Of a stretch of DNA of 64,000 nucleotides, positions 1 to 10,938 are shown in pieces. This DNA comes from Macrocystis pyrifera (lineage: Eukaryota > Sar > Phaeophyceae > Laminariales > Laminariaceae): contig JASSKH010000020.1 in the NCBI GenBank assembly GCA_031763025.1, forward strand, positions 4,681,756 to 4,745,755. The letters run 5' to 3'. Under the pieces are notes generated by a model. The model did not search any database. It had not been told where the DNA came from and saw only the letters and a program-made list of their open reading frames with translations. Made by a program: the position numbers and the translations under genes. The first letter of the stretch is position 1, and each line of letters opens with the position of its first letter.

Positions 1-59
1 TGTCAATCATCCGACGATGAATTCTGTCGATCAATATGTCAAGAAAGGCACTACGAGTG

Positions 60-1180
60 AGAATACACTGTACTGTTGTTGTTGTTTTAACCACATTAAA
101 CCTTTCTTTTTACCCGTCGACATCCAGCACAACCAGTGTCCGTGCCGATTTTTCAATCCTAGAGAGATACAAGTTCTGTGGTCACAAAGCTACGCCACGG
201 AGATACTACGTTGCCACGTATGCAATGAAATGCCCTGTCATCATACTGCGTACGACAGGCACGACATACCCATTCCATGACCTAGAGAAACAAAAACGAA
301 AAAAAGGGAAAAAAAAAACAAAAACAAAGACAATTCGAAAGAGAAAAAGAAACAAGCAAAAATAAACAAATCTATACCTGGTATATGTATATATAGTAAC
401 AAACCGTCGTACCCCCCCCGCAGGGGATCTGGCAGACACTTGAAAAGAAAGAGCTACAGGCTAGAAAAAAAAGGAAAAAGAAGAGAGCACCACTAGTCGT
501 CAAAAGGGTAAGACTAAGAACCAAGAGAAAATTAACAGGCAAACCAAACAAAGCACAAGACATGCTCCAGGTAGCGGCAGCAGTTTATGGTACGAGTAGC
601 ACAGCCAAGGGCTCCCTGCTGGCCCATCTGGTGCCTTGCTACCCTGTCTGCCACCATCGTACAGCGTTCGTCAACTATGCCCGGCCCCTCGGCGTCAGAC
701 AATACGAACAAGCAAAGCAGGCTCGTCATCCACCCACGCCACACGACTCCTTCAATAAGGCTTATCAATCGGAGAAAGGAAGAGAAAGAAAATATAATGA
801 AAATCACATGGGGTCAGCGCAAAGAAGAACATAAAATGAAATAAAAATAAACAAAAACAACAGGAAGACAAAGGAAGACCACGTTCGAACCAGCTGCACC
901 AGTTGGTGGTACGAGTAGTATAGGCATGTTCTACGAGTAGTATAGGCATGTTCTACTTCTTAGTCTGCCCGGTACCTGGCTACCCTATCTGCCATCTCCT
1001 TCCTACTTTCGTCCACTGCAGTTTCCCTTCTACTCCTCTTCCCTTCCCTCTCCGCATTCCCTTGGCCGGGTTTTCTGCTACTCCTCTTGTTGCCCCTCCT
1101 CCCCCCATTCCCTTGGACACCGCCCACGGCGGACGCGCGGCGCTGCATACTCAGCTCAGCCTCAGCCTCGTGTCACCTCA
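60..1180 (+). repeat. R1 family repeat, copy 1
   Basis: This is the first of eight copies of an unclassified interspersed repeat of roughly 1.1-1.3 kb. Reading left to right it has a conserved head (about 60-290, with the motif CCCGTCGACATCCAGCAC), an A-rich middle (290-560), and a pyrimidine-rich tail (960-1150). The block containing TTGCTACCCTGTCTGCC-type sequence appears twice, near 635 and 970. The same order of blocks recurs in reverse complement at 10939-12572, which first looked like a 1.2 kb terminal inverted repeat around the copia element, but other copies are inserted elsewhere in both orientations, so R1 is a free-standing family. A 22 bp direct duplication lies at about 908-952. 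No transposase, reverse transcriptase or tRNA-like head was recognised, so its class is unknown. Confidence 0.7.
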
Positions 1181-1721
1181 CTGAGGAAGAAACAGTACCG
1201 CGTTATATACCCAATGTGGATTATGATGAAACAGGGATTGATAATTTTTCCACGTTGGGGCTATATGGAGTAACATTATGTGGATGATGCAGCTAACTGT
1301 AGCGGTTTCGTTGGAGATAATATTCCGTAAGTCCAGGACGTTGGCATACAATTATTGAAACTGTTGTACAAATTCTTTGATTTGTCGAGGCGAGATATGT
1401 CGTGATTGTGGTGGTACGGTACGGCTGTCATCGACCGAAATTTTGGGGTGTCGTGATTTGGGGGAAATGTTCGTGTGCAGGCAGTCCAAAAGAGATCGAA
1501 ACATGTATCGACAGGTTTTTTTATGCCAACATCGGCGGTCGGTACAAGTAGTGTCAAGTGGGATACGAACACGCCGTCGGGTAGAGTAATGAGGTCAGTT
1601 GGTCAGAGATAATGCCGGAACTTACGTTGATATATGCCATCTGGGACGCGAGTTATCCTATTGTTACATTCGGGTACGGACGTATTTAGAGAGTGTGACC
1701 TCTTCACCAGACCACACGATC
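1181..1721. other. Unassigned spacer between R1 and the copia element
   Basis: No gene, repeat or RNA was recognised here. Short open frames exist on both strands (for example 1276-1572 minus) but show no motif and no second copy in the window. Confidence 0.4.
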
Positions 1722-2003
1722 TGTCGTTTGATCCCTAAGGGCATAGGCGCAGCTGGCACAGGGACGCGCAGTTGACTCCAGACAGTAACACGGAACTCCT
1801 CCTATATTTTATCCATGCTGTCGAGTGACAGCACATACATGTATCGTATGCAGGTTATTATCCAACAGGTTGCGGGAATAAACCTCCGGTTTATCTCCCC
1901 GAATCTCCGTCTAAGTATCCTTCTCATAGAATCTCATATCAATATATGGAACTCCCTAATGTTACATGAAACGTCTCCGTCGTAGTTCTAAGCACAATCA
2001 ACA
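1722..2003 (-). repeat. 3' LTR of the copia element
   Basis: It is 282 bp and aligns along its length with 7901-8179. Both start TGT and end ACA on the plus strand, consistent with TG...CA ends. Shared blocks include TTGATCCCTAA near the left edge, GTTGACTCCAGACAGTAACA in the middle and GCACAATCAA near the right edge. The CATATCAATATATGG stretch near 1935-1950 corresponds to a TATA-like site on the minus strand. Confidence 0.88.
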
Positions 2004-2610
2004 TCCTTCCTGCTCATTATACACGGCCATACTTCAATATCCCCCCAGCTCTGTACATTACCCATGTACGACTCCGCTTAGTGGACACATCTCAATAATA
2101 CGGCCAACTCAGAACCAAAAATTCATAAATATTATTTCACTCAGAGCCAAAAGTCAAACTCTCAATTTCCAAACCACTATCCAAACCCTTCAACTCAAAC
2201 AACATGTATTATTGACCGCAACCGTCCCCAGGCGCTTCATAGTCTCTCTTCAACCTTATCCAAAACCTCTCGCTCTATGTCATGATGAACTAATGCAAAT
2301 CTTAGAAAATATCACAAGAATCATACTCATCAATAAGTGCCAGAGATCGCAAGGAACCCCATTCCTCCGGACAAGAGTCTCCCCTTGTCCCCTACTCTCG
2401 CAATAGATACATAGATCGCGACGGTAATGCGAGATAGCATACATTCCTTCACTTGAACTTTACTTGATGATGAAACTACTCGAAAAACACAAAAAAATCA
2501 AAATCTATCACAGAGAACAAAACGGTATCATCCTCGGAATTAACTAGGGAAAAACGGCAGCATCCACGGATTTATACGTAGTCAAGATGAACCATTCACT
2601 CTAAAATATC
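2004..2610 (-). other. 3' untranslated region of the copia element
   Basis: It lies between the RNase H reading frame and the 3' LTR. The polypyrimidine run ATCCTTCCTGCTC at 2003-2016 would be the polypurine tract on the element's sense strand. A 146-codon open frame on the plus strand (1966-2406) overlaps the LTR antisense to the element and is compositionally Ser/Thr/Pro-rich; I do not treat it as a gene. Confidence 0.55.
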
Positions 2611-3041
2611 CTAAAACCTTTTACCTCGAAATAACCGCATCAAATACTCATCAGAAAATCCCGGTGGTAACGAAACACCGTGTTGTTGAGCGGCTTTGTA
2701 AAGAATTCTGCATGCTTTTCCTCCGACTCTACATGGGCAATAACAAACTCCCCTTGGAAAATAAGCTCCAGCAAAACGTGGTGTCGTACGTCGATGTTCT
2801 TCGAATTCGACGTGCACACTGGATTTTGTGCCAGGTGCCTTGCCCCGTCGTTATCCTCGAAAACCGTCATGCTTCTCTCTCCAAACCCCGGAAAAATAAA
2901 ACTCCATCCATAGCGCGTGAACATTGTCTTGTTGATAGTGTCTGCCAATGCTACATATTCGGCCTCAGTGGTTGAGAGTGTGACGCATTTCTGGGTCCTA
3001 AACAACCAGCACACACGCCACAGCACACATGATAGCCCCAC
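2611..3041 (-). pseudogene. Copia RNase H domain, C-terminal part (frameshifted)
   Basis: This is the C-terminal part of the copia polyprotein, the RNase H that degrades the RNA strand during reverse transcription. The motif STTEAEYVALADT, typical of Ty1/copia RNase H, is clear, followed by an EDN-type acidic motif and a conserved NIDVRHH segment in the 2640-3041 frame. The final part is also readable in another frame (2611-2817), so at least one indel lies in this stretch. The domain's first acidic motif (DADYANKDTDRR) is in the upstream frame that ends at 2998, so a further frameshift separates the two halves. Confidence 0.85.
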
Positions 3042-4389
3042 CGGAACCTAACCTCCTGTCAGTGTCTTTGTTGGCATAGTCTGCATCTGCAAATGCTACC
3101 AGCTCAAGCCTCTTAGCTTTCTGGAACGTAATGCCGAAGTCACTCGTAGAAAGTACATACTCAAAAATACCGACTGCTGTCCTCCAGTGTACTGCCCTCG
3201 GCCTATTCGTGTTCCTCGCTATCACCCTCACTGCGTTCGCAATATCCGGTCGTGCTTGGTTCGCAAGCCACATCAAGCACGCCACCAACTCACGGAAAGG
3301 CCAATCACCCACGGGTTCTTTCTCGTTAAACGCCTCGAGCTTCACACCAGTCGAAAGCGGGATATTCCTCCCAGACCTAGCACCAACCCTCGCCGCGGTA
3401 TTTACAGAGAATGCCTGCTGCGAAACCGTTAAAGTACCAGCATCCCGATTCTTCGAAAAACAACAACCAGCATACCACCGCAACTCTCCCAGATTGTTGA
3501 TCGGAACAAGGTTGTTAAAGTCTTCACAGAACTGATCGCATCTAGCCTTGAGTCCTACAGGAAAAATATCATCAACATGAACTGCCGTAATATTGGAGAC
3601 AGATCCCGACTCGACCAACCTCATGACACACGCATCAGCGGGACTTTGCTCAAATCCTAGACTCTTCAGGTGAGTAAGAAGGTGGTTGTGCCACGACGTC
3701 GACGCTTGTTTCAAGCCGTGGAGACTACGATTCAACCTGGCTACCTTACCAGACATTTCGCCGCAGCCGGGGGGTAGTCGTATGAATACCTCCTCCTCCA
3801 AACTCGACTGTACTAACGCCTGCTCAGCATAAAAATAACACAAATCCGAACCCAACTCGCACGCAATAGGACCCAACAAACGAAACCAAGACGCTGCAGA
3901 CGTCGGAGCAAAATTCTCAAATATACAAATACCCTCACGCTGCTTTAAACCTCGTACCACCAGGGTGACTTTCGCCCGCACCTCGTCACCATGCTCGTTA
4001 GACTTACAGGCGAACGCCCACTTCGCCGAGATGACGTTGAGCCCCTCTATTTGCTACGTCGCTGCAAACGTCCCCGCGTCTGCCAACCCATGATATTCCT
4101 TGTCCATCGCCTGCCTCCAGATGGATGAATACTCCTCCGCACACGCTTCAGCATACGAGTTCGGCGTCGAAAGCTCGCTCACCGAGCGTGTGGGAAGGGG
4201 AGGGTTCTCGCGCGGTGGGGCTTGGCGCAAACGTACAGGGCATATACGTTCCCGCGCTGCCATCAACGACAGCAGCCCATGCCCCATAGCCTCGTGGGTT
4301 TGCGCAGTCTCCCCTCCTGTCCGCCCCCTCAGCACATCTCCATCTTCCGGGTGTCGCCCAGCTTTCCCCCTGACCCGACCACCCTGCAC
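2998..4389 (-). pseudogene. Copia reverse transcriptase domain (degraded)
   Basis: This is the RVT_2-type reverse transcriptase of the copia polyprotein. The long frame 2998-3981 (327 codons) contains ARVVGLKQ-like sequence (here KVTLVVRGLKQ), the motif SLHGLKQA, the catalytic box as AVHVDDIF, LGELRWYAG, and the connection motif QARPDIANAV, ending with the first RNase H motif. The usual Tyr of the YVDD box is His here; the two Asp remain. A stop near 4054 separates this frame from the upstream linker (4054-4389), where SIWRQAMDKEYHGLADAGTF marks the conserved segment just before the reverse transcriptase. Given the stop and flanking frameshifts it is non-functional in its present form. Confidence 0.9.
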
Positions 4390-4426
4390 ACCGTCACCAC
4401 CCTCCTGGTGTCATGCAGCCTCCCCC

Positions 4427-4906
4427 CTAGTCCGCCCTCTCTGCACAGCGCAACCACTCTCCTGGTGTCGTGCAGCCTCTCCCCTTCTCCGCCCCCTCAG
4501 CGCATTGCCATCCTCCGGGTCCGGGATATACGAACCCAGTGCCCGGGCAGCACGCTGCGAAAGCTGTGGCTGCGCTGACCGCTACGGCGGCGACGGCGAT
4601 GATATCGGCGGCAACGGTGGCGGCGGTGACGGTGGCTGTAGTGGCGGCGGTGACGATGACGGCGGCGGTAGCGGCGGTGATGACGGCGGTTGCAGTGGCA
4701 GCAGCGGAGATGGAAACGGTGCCTCGGGCCATACCCCGGGGCCCCTCACAGGCTCCGGCGCACCCGGCGGCGGTGGCGACGGTGACGGCGATGGCGGTTA
4801 GCTCTCCTCCCGTGCAACCCCACAAACGGTTTGGTCGGGTGTTCCCAAGTGACGTCACGGGACAACGACCTCCGGACAGACACCGGCAGGATCTTGCTGC
4901 AGTCAA
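4427..4906 (-). repeat. GGC/GAC-rich expansion in the copia polyprotein linker
   Basis: The linker between integrase and reverse transcriptase carries an imperfect trinucleotide-rich tract (densest at about 4565-4800, repeats of GGCGGC, GACGGC and GATGAC type on the plus strand). On the element's strand it is open and would read as Ala/Thr/Val-rich sequence; on the plus strand it reads as Gly/Asp-rich within a 233-codon frame (4100-4801) that I regard as an antisense shadow. This is strikingly GC-rich compared with the rest of the window. Confidence 0.6.
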
Positions 4907-5915
4907 CTGCGTGGTCGGTGCCGCTGTTGAGATAGAAGCAAGCCTCTTCCTTCGTCAAGGTCTTCAATGCCCTCCTGACGTGGTGGAAGCTTGGCTTCAG
5001 AAGCGGGAGCAACCGCGCAAAACGGTGGTCTCCCGTAGCATTTAAGGTACGGTGAGTGCATTTCCAGCTTGTCCCTTACCCTCGCCGTCATGTTGATCAC
5101 ATCGCCCGCCTCCACGCATGACTCAGCCCAGAGGGGCTGCGTCGCCGGCATTCTTGAATCGCCGAACAGGCGAGTGGTTCCAGGCGGGACGCCATTGCAA
5201 GCTCCAACGTCATGGCGATCCGTCGCTCGACCACCCCGTCATGCCTCGGACAATCGACGGGCGTGTGCCCGCGGCGGATGCCGTGGTGGTTGAGCAACTC
5301 CACGAACTCCACCTTGGTGAACTCGGTGCCGTTGTCCGAGCAAAGGCACTCCACGATGGACGGCACACCTTTTGCGTTGATGTCGGCCAGGAAATCGGCG
5401 AAGCCTTCGGCAAGTCGGACTTCCGCTTCAAGAAATACGGCCACCACAGTCGCGAGTAGTCGTCGACGATCATCATCAAGTAGTGCGCACTGCCCGCAGA
5501 CGTAGGCTGCTGTCCCGACAGATCCACGAACAGACGTTCCAGAGGTCTGGTAAAACGGCACTCGGTCGTCCACGGCACCGCCATCCTCCTCGGTTTCGCC
5601 TCAGAAAACCCAGCACACGGAACCAACCCCCCAAAAAACCTTAATGCCCATCTGACGTGCCATCTCACGGATCGTGTCGGCATGTGATTGGGCAAGAGCA
5701 ACGTGAAGGTCGTCAATATCAATCCTCCTCGTTTTTCCAGGAGCTACAACAGCGGCAGCAATCGGGGTCTCTACAATCCGCGTGGGGTCTACGTATGAAC
5801 CCGCGTCCCTACGCCCGAAGGTCAATTGCCCATTCAACGTGTGAGCTCCGTGAGCATCAAGTGTCACGGGCATTTCAACATTAGGCATAAAGCGATAAAC
5901 GGTTGAAGCGAACAC
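4746..5915 (-). pseudogene. Copia integrase domain (frameshifted)
   Basis: This is the integrase of the copia element (rve superfamily), which inserts the cDNA. Pieces lie in three frames. 5210-5722 carries the start of the core with the first Asp in LFVDLSGQQP and a VDDYSR segment. 5097-5573 carries the second Asp in CSDNGTEF and the third acidic residue in GVVERRI. 4903-5151 and 4746-5012 carry the copia-specific C-terminal region, including YGRPPF, the characteristic continuation past the core. 5601-5915 is the GAG-pre-integrase junction. All three catalytic acids are visible, but a frameshift between the first and second prevents one protein. Confidence 0.88.
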
Positions 5916-6576
5916 CGGGTACGAATGCTACGTCCATCAGCCTAACTTTAACGTCACTCTGAGAGAGGTGCATCACAATTGGAATCTGGCCGAAGTACTC
6001 TATCTTCAGTGACCTCATGTCACCGACCACCAAACTGCTCGTACCAGGGGGAGGAGAAGTACAGTCTACCATACCAAAAGAGATAATAGTCACATGAAAG
6101 ATTGCTCCCGCATCCTCCACCCATTCTTCGCTCCCATTAACCCAGAACAAATCGTCAGTCGTCTTGCCTTCGTGCGCAAACGGCGCGGTGAGGAGGTGCG
6201 AATCGAACTTTGGCGTAGGGTTGCCGTTCATCACTGGGCCAGGGGAGGAAGAAGTGTTCAAGGAGGGTTGTTGTGGCGGGGAAGCTCCTGCCGAGGTATA
6301 CCCACCACTGCCGTAGGGCGTCTCGTGCAGCCAGCCACCTCCATAGTATATGTGTTGGGCGGGTTGAGGAGCAGTGGCCCCCGGGATAGCGACGTTCATT
6401 TGCGCGGGAGCTACCTTGCATTCCTCGACGTGGTTGCCTGGTCTGCCGCACCGGAAGCAGGGCCCCTTGCGCTTCCATGGCGTGTAGTTCGGTGGGGGAC
6501 CCAGCCTGCCGGAGTCGCTACGGGCGGTGGGGGCATCGGCGGTAGCGTCCCTGCTGGTGGGTCGGTAAGTACCCAC
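5881..6576 (-). pseudogene. Copia zinc knuckle and aspartic protease
   Basis: A 231-codon frame carries, in order, a retroviral-type zinc knuckle CFRCGRPGNHVEEC (spacing CX2CX4HX4C) used by Gag to bind RNA, a Pro/Gly/Ser-rich linker, and the pepsin-like protease motif WVEDAGAIFHVT, the copia counterpart of the common DSGA active site. The segment MRSLKIEYFGQIPI and the end of the frame match the usual protease C-terminal fold region by position. It is the longest intact piece of the 5' half. Neighbouring gag and integrase pieces are in other frames. Confidence 0.85.
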
Positions 6577-6659
6577 CCCATGGGGGGGACTACTCCACCC
6601 GTACCGAAGGAGTCTGGACCTGACTCATCCCAACGGTACCTGCAGGCCACGGCATCTCA

Positions 6660-7640
6660 ACGCCATTAGGGGCCGGTTATCCCCCCCGACGAAGCTCCTC
6701 CCCGGTTGCCACGTTGCTGATGGGGACCATGCTGTTGCTGCTGGGGCTGCTGTTGCTGCTGCTGATACGGCCGCTGCTGCTGCTGCTGCCCATCCTTGAA
6801 CCTCACGCCTCTCCTGTTCTTCCTTCCCCCTCCTGTACCCGCACCTCCGCCACCAGCAGACTGTGCACCTCCGGCGTACAAGGCATGCTGATCTGCCACT
6901 CCCTGCACGCCCAACACCCTAGAAACAACATCTATCTCTATATTGTGGTTAGCATTCGCGTCACGGATGATCTCGTCGATTTCGGAACGGGGGATGGAAG
7001 GGCGGGAAATGATTGACTTGCTTTGATTAGTATTTTAATAGTATATAAAGATGATAGGTTGGTAACTATGTAACGGTTCAATTCCTCTGCACACTTACCA
7101 CATCCCACCATCACCGGCTCATCTTCGGCCTTGTTTACCCTTCCTGGAGACAGCAAGGGGATCTCACCCTCAGCCATCCGGATGGTATCAAACTCCCTCC
7201 TCAACCTATGTGATGCAGCTATCGTTTTTGGCATGTTGTAGTCCTCCAACTCTTTCCAAGCACCACTCGGAGACATTGCCTTTTACATCCTATATTCAGC
7301 CATATCGTGCCCCGTCAATGCCTCCATCATCAATCCATATACCAATCTCGCGTCCCTAATCTCCTGGGGGGAATGTCTGGGGGCTAGTTCCTCCGGCGAC
7401 ACCCTCATGTCGCCTACCATAACTGGGTTCGCTGTGTTAACTAAGTACATGTAAGCACCCAAGCGATGATACGTATGTCAACACCTTGCTACGCCACTTG
7501 AACAAAGTGAGCCTCTACATTATCGAACTTCGGGGGTCTCGACTTAGACAAACTTGGGCGGTAAACAAAAGGTAATGGCATGCCTGATTGGGCCTCCAGT
7601 CCAGGTGTCGGCGCATTTGACGTTGCTCATTGTCTAGCAG
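6660..7640 (-). pseudogene. Copia gag (capsid) region, broken
   Basis: Gag-like sequence of the copia element is spread over at least two frames. 6938-7276 includes AWKELEDYNMPKT and HRLRREFDTIRM, a typical Ty1/copia gag (UBN2-type) segment, and upstream codons to about 7629 remain gag-like but contain stops. 6666-6917 is a Gln/Gly/Pro-rich tract (CAG/CTG-type runs at about 6720-6790) that precedes the zinc knuckle. A candidate start is the ATG at about 7629 on the minus strand, but decay makes this uncertain. Confidence 0.75.
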
Positions 7641-7900
7641 CTCCTTCTCCTCTCGTCCCCCCACCGCCCCCCCCTTCCGTTCCTGCTCCCTGCGCGTCCC
7701 TCTAGGCGCGCAGTCTCTGCTGTGCCATCGTCTTTTGCAGGACCATCTTCTTTCTCATCTCTTGTATAATCTTCGCATGTTCCACGCAGGCTTCTTGACT
7801 GGGCACATCCTCGAAACTATGCATACCGGAAGCAGGTTCCCACCTCTCTAGATTGGCCTTGGCTACGCCTGCCAATATAAGATCACCGGACTCTCTAGTG
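7641..7900 (-). other. 5' leader of the copia element
   Basis: This is the stretch between the 5' LTR and recognisable gag. The bases next to the LTR would hold the primer binding site; TTGGCAGG lies about 20-25 bp inside on the element strand, but I cannot match it confidently to a tRNA 3' end. Confidence 0.45.
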
Positions 7901-8179
7901 TGTTAATTGATCCCTAAAGGTAAAGACGCAGATGGCACGAGAACGCGTGGTTGACTCCAGACAGTAACACGGAATTCCTCTTTAATTATATCATAGCTGT
8001 CGAGGACGGCACATGCATCGTATGGAGTTTCTTATCCAATAGGTTGCGGGAATAAACCTCAAGTTTATCACCCCGAATATCGGTCTGAATATCCCTCTCC
8101 TAGACACCCATATAAATATATGGAACACCCTAATGTTAGACGTAACGTCTGCGTCGTGTTTCTGAGCACAATCAATACA
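7901..8179 (-). repeat. 5' LTR of the copia element
   Basis: It is 279 bp, the partner of 1722-2003. It contains a TATA-like stretch (plus-strand CATATAAATATATGG at about 8110-8124) in a position suitable for an LTR promoter on the minus strand. Divergence from the other LTR is roughly 20% by eye. Confidence 0.88.
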
Positions 8180-8599
8180 ATCCCCTCAAGGGAACTTTTA
8201 ATAGTCGGAAGACAAAAAACTATTATCGGGGGGGTATCTCCTTCATCACCCGCGTGTAGAGGACCAACCACACGCGCAGCAGGAGGGCTGTCGGCAACAA
8301 AACTTCGACGTCAGGACAGGTGCAAAAGCCGTAATGCTTGTGTGACAAATTTCAGAGCGACAAGAGCGGAGGCGGGCGTGATTCTAGGTGTTTGCTCCAA
8401 GCGCACTGGCGGGACTAATTGAGACGGGAGATATACTATGTGTCGAAGAAGGTAGGGTACAAACATCAGACGCTATCATTGTTGAGGTTCGAGGGTTGTA
8501 TGGGATGTTGACCACGTATCATGGCGTAGTTGCTTTATAGTCCACGAACACAGTGAATACGCTTCTACTAAGTAATATACGGTAGGGTCTGCAAATGTA
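8180..8599. other. Unassigned spacer
   Basis: This is flanking DNA between the copia 5' LTR and recognisable T1 sequence. No motif or second copy was seen. Confidence 0.35.
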
Positions 8600-10205
8600 T
8601 AGAGTAGTCTATGTCAGGTTTGTATGTGAATACTGGGCCAAGCGTGGATAAGAACTGCATAGTAGACATGAAATTAATTCCAGGCGCAAATATGGCGCTA
8701 GTGGGGAGGAATTGTAGCGTCGGTACGAAGGAAAACTAGGATGGGGGAGAGGGTCGTCGAGTTGGCTGATGGTGCAGAATCTAAATGTCAATAATACATG
8801 GAACATATACTGTACGAACGACGACCATCTAGTACAACGATTCACTCCTGGGGGCCGGCATGACGTGTTTGCCATTACTTGATTGTTCGTTTTTCTTACT
8901 TGGAAGTAGAAACCATCCGTCCACACTGGTGGGTAAGAACAGCGCAAAGGTTGCAGTATCAGGTGACAGTATGATGTTGTATATGACTGACGTGCTAAGC
9001 TGCTCACCTCTTTCAGGACTGCAGTCCCCTTTTGGGGACAAATCACTTAGCGTTTGAGTGTTTCGCCCCCAAAAGATACTAAGTGCGGTGCTACACGGGT
9101 CAGTATCCAGCACATACTCAAACATTCTCCAGACGTTTCAGCAGATAAATATCGCCATTCTGTTTCATTGACCTGTTCGCCGGTTGTTTCCGAGAGGCGG
9201 TCTGCGATGGAGGTATCACATTTCCGGTAAACATTTTCTTTCTGGATGAAATGGGTCGCTGCCCCAAAGTCGTCAAAATGCCAATATTGCGTCGAAAAAT
9301 GAGTTTTTCGTTTACCTGGGGGGAATGGGATTGTTCATCGGGATGCAATTGGATTTCGACCGAAGTCAGGTTCCGGGTGACGTAAAGCTCCTCAAGTAAT
9401 GAGCCTTAGAACAAACATGCCATACCTCGATTGTAGCATGCGTCTCGATATCTGTCAATTTAATTGCTCTGCTAACACTGTATCAGTCTACCAAGTAAAT
9501 CACAAGGGATTTGACCTGCAATGCCTTCCAATCTGCGTGCAGTATCACGCGTACGGTGAGCATGACATATATATATGTGTTCATATGGCAAATGTGATTG
9601 TTTGTGATTTGTGGCCAGTGCCTTTGACGTCCTTCAGAAGAGGCTCCTGAGGTATCTCAGTGTACTGCAAACGAAATGTATTGACGAACTAAAAGCGGAA
9701 TGTTTTCATGTTCCTGCAATGTTTTGATCCTTAACCACAGTGGTGAGTTCGTGTTGATCGTCGTGTTTGACCCAAAGGGTTCCAGTTGTGTTTTCTCATT
9801 GTTTAACGTTTTGAATAATAGACTCTGTAACTTATGAAAAAAAAACATCAAAATAGTGGAAAACGTCAGCCTTCTCCTATATTCAATGCCAGCGTACCGG
9901 GTACGAAAAAGGAGGCGGTGACAGCACGTTGCCGCAGCCCTCGACTTGCATGACAGTGTTGTTAGCGCTCATCACTATCCGAACGCAGGCGAGGTCGAAT
10001 GCCCTCGTGGACCTGGCGAACAAAGTATGACATCTTCTCTGGTACGACAATGCGTGGGAGCTCCACCGATAACAGCTCTCTTTCGACGGAGTGATCTTGG
10101 TTGTGCAAGTCGATGAAGCACACTTGTACAAAAAAAAATCGAGCTCGTTCAAATTATTGCAGTCGCCACACCACGAACAGCATACCGACTGGTGATCGTG
10201 CTCGG

Positions 10206-10816
10206 CTACAGGTGCTTGGTTCGGCGATATGTATTCGTTTGGCCCCGCAGTAGTTTCAGAGGCGAGAAGCGACCGGTTTCAGCAATGCTTTTCTTGAATA
10301 GACAACAAGCGAAACCCCTCCTCAATTGTTGACCATACGATCTCTTGAAGTTGTTGCGTTTGTACATCGTGTCCATGTTCCGTTTTTTCGCCAGGTTATT
10401 TCCACTTTCATTTCGCGTGCCGATGTTGCAGGCGTAAAGCAAATGAAATACACAGGATTTTTGGCATCACGTATGTTTCTCAACTTCCTTGGTACATTGT
10501 GACACACGCGCACGGAGCAGTCTGTTGACGTTGTGAACGCTATACGTTGGGTAATGACATGCTTTGCGATTGAAGGCTGAGGTCTTGATTCGTATGTCAA
10601 CGTGAGTACACTGCCAAGCAAGGTACATCGAACACTTGGCGAAGCTTCGAACTTCTCACCACCAAATATTTTTGCGAGGTATTGGGTTCCAGGGCCGACT
10701 TCGGCCGATCGCGCCATCCTCTTGTACGTGAATGCCATCAAGATCGCGCACTGTGAGTGTATCGAAACGACCATCCGTAGACGGCGGTTCTTCTGATTTG
10801 GGGGGGGGGGTGGCAC
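10206..10816 (-). pseudogene. T1 transposase remnant, copy A
   Basis: Two minus-strand frames (10322-10816 and 10206-10442) hold protein-like sequence that is also found, diverged, in copy B. CHNVPRKLRNIRDAK here corresponds to VLRMLRNIPDAK at about 62290, and KKSIAETGRFSP here to RRSVAETGRLSP at about 60575. In copy B the adjacent segment looks like a DDE_4-type transposase, so by position this is the same protein. The frame changes between the two pieces, and copy A lacks most of the about 300 bp that carries the putative first catalytic Asp in copy B. Confidence 0.45.
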
Positions 10817-10938
10817 GGCACAAGGAGCGAATACTCGGTCGGGTAATGTTCGGGACGATGACTAGTGGAAATAACCTGGGACCTGGTGGACAGTATAAGA
10901 CTTGACATGGCTGCATAGTCGAAGCCCTTAAGGGAGTC

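Larger units (their letters stand above)
1722..8179 (-). mobile_element. Decayed Ty1/copia-type LTR retrotransposon
   Basis: A full-length copia-type element lies on the minus strand. Both LTRs are present (7901-8179 as the 5' LTR, 1722-2003 as the 3' LTR), and the internal domains follow the Ty1/copia order: gag with a zinc knuckle, aspartic protease, integrase, reverse transcriptase, RNase H. The coding region falls into all three minus frames with internal stops, so it cannot make a continuous polyprotein. The LTRs differ at roughly a fifth of positions by eye, which means an old insertion. No matching 5 bp target duplication is visible (CGATC on the left, ATCCC on the right), so flanks have drifted or rearranged. 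A pyrimidine run just inside the left LTR (2004-2016) is the polypurine tract on the coding strand. The primer binding site is not clear. The domain order is established knowledge for the superfamily; the lineage is not assigned. Confidence 0.93.

Noticed and set aside
4100-4801. 233-codon plus-strand Gly/Asp/Pro-rich ORF
   Set aside because: It is antisense to the copia integrase-RT linker and owes its openness to the GC-rich triplets.
6720-6790. Independent CTG microsatellite
   Set aside because: It encodes the Gln-rich tract of copia gag in the expected place between capsid and zinc knuckle, so it is part of the element.
9240-9400. PiggyBac-type transposase piece (plus-strand FVYLGGMGLFIGM)
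   Set aside because: The short match is only suggestive. The same block in copies B and C is not conserved as a plus-strand frame, and the better transposase signal of T1 is on the minus strand.
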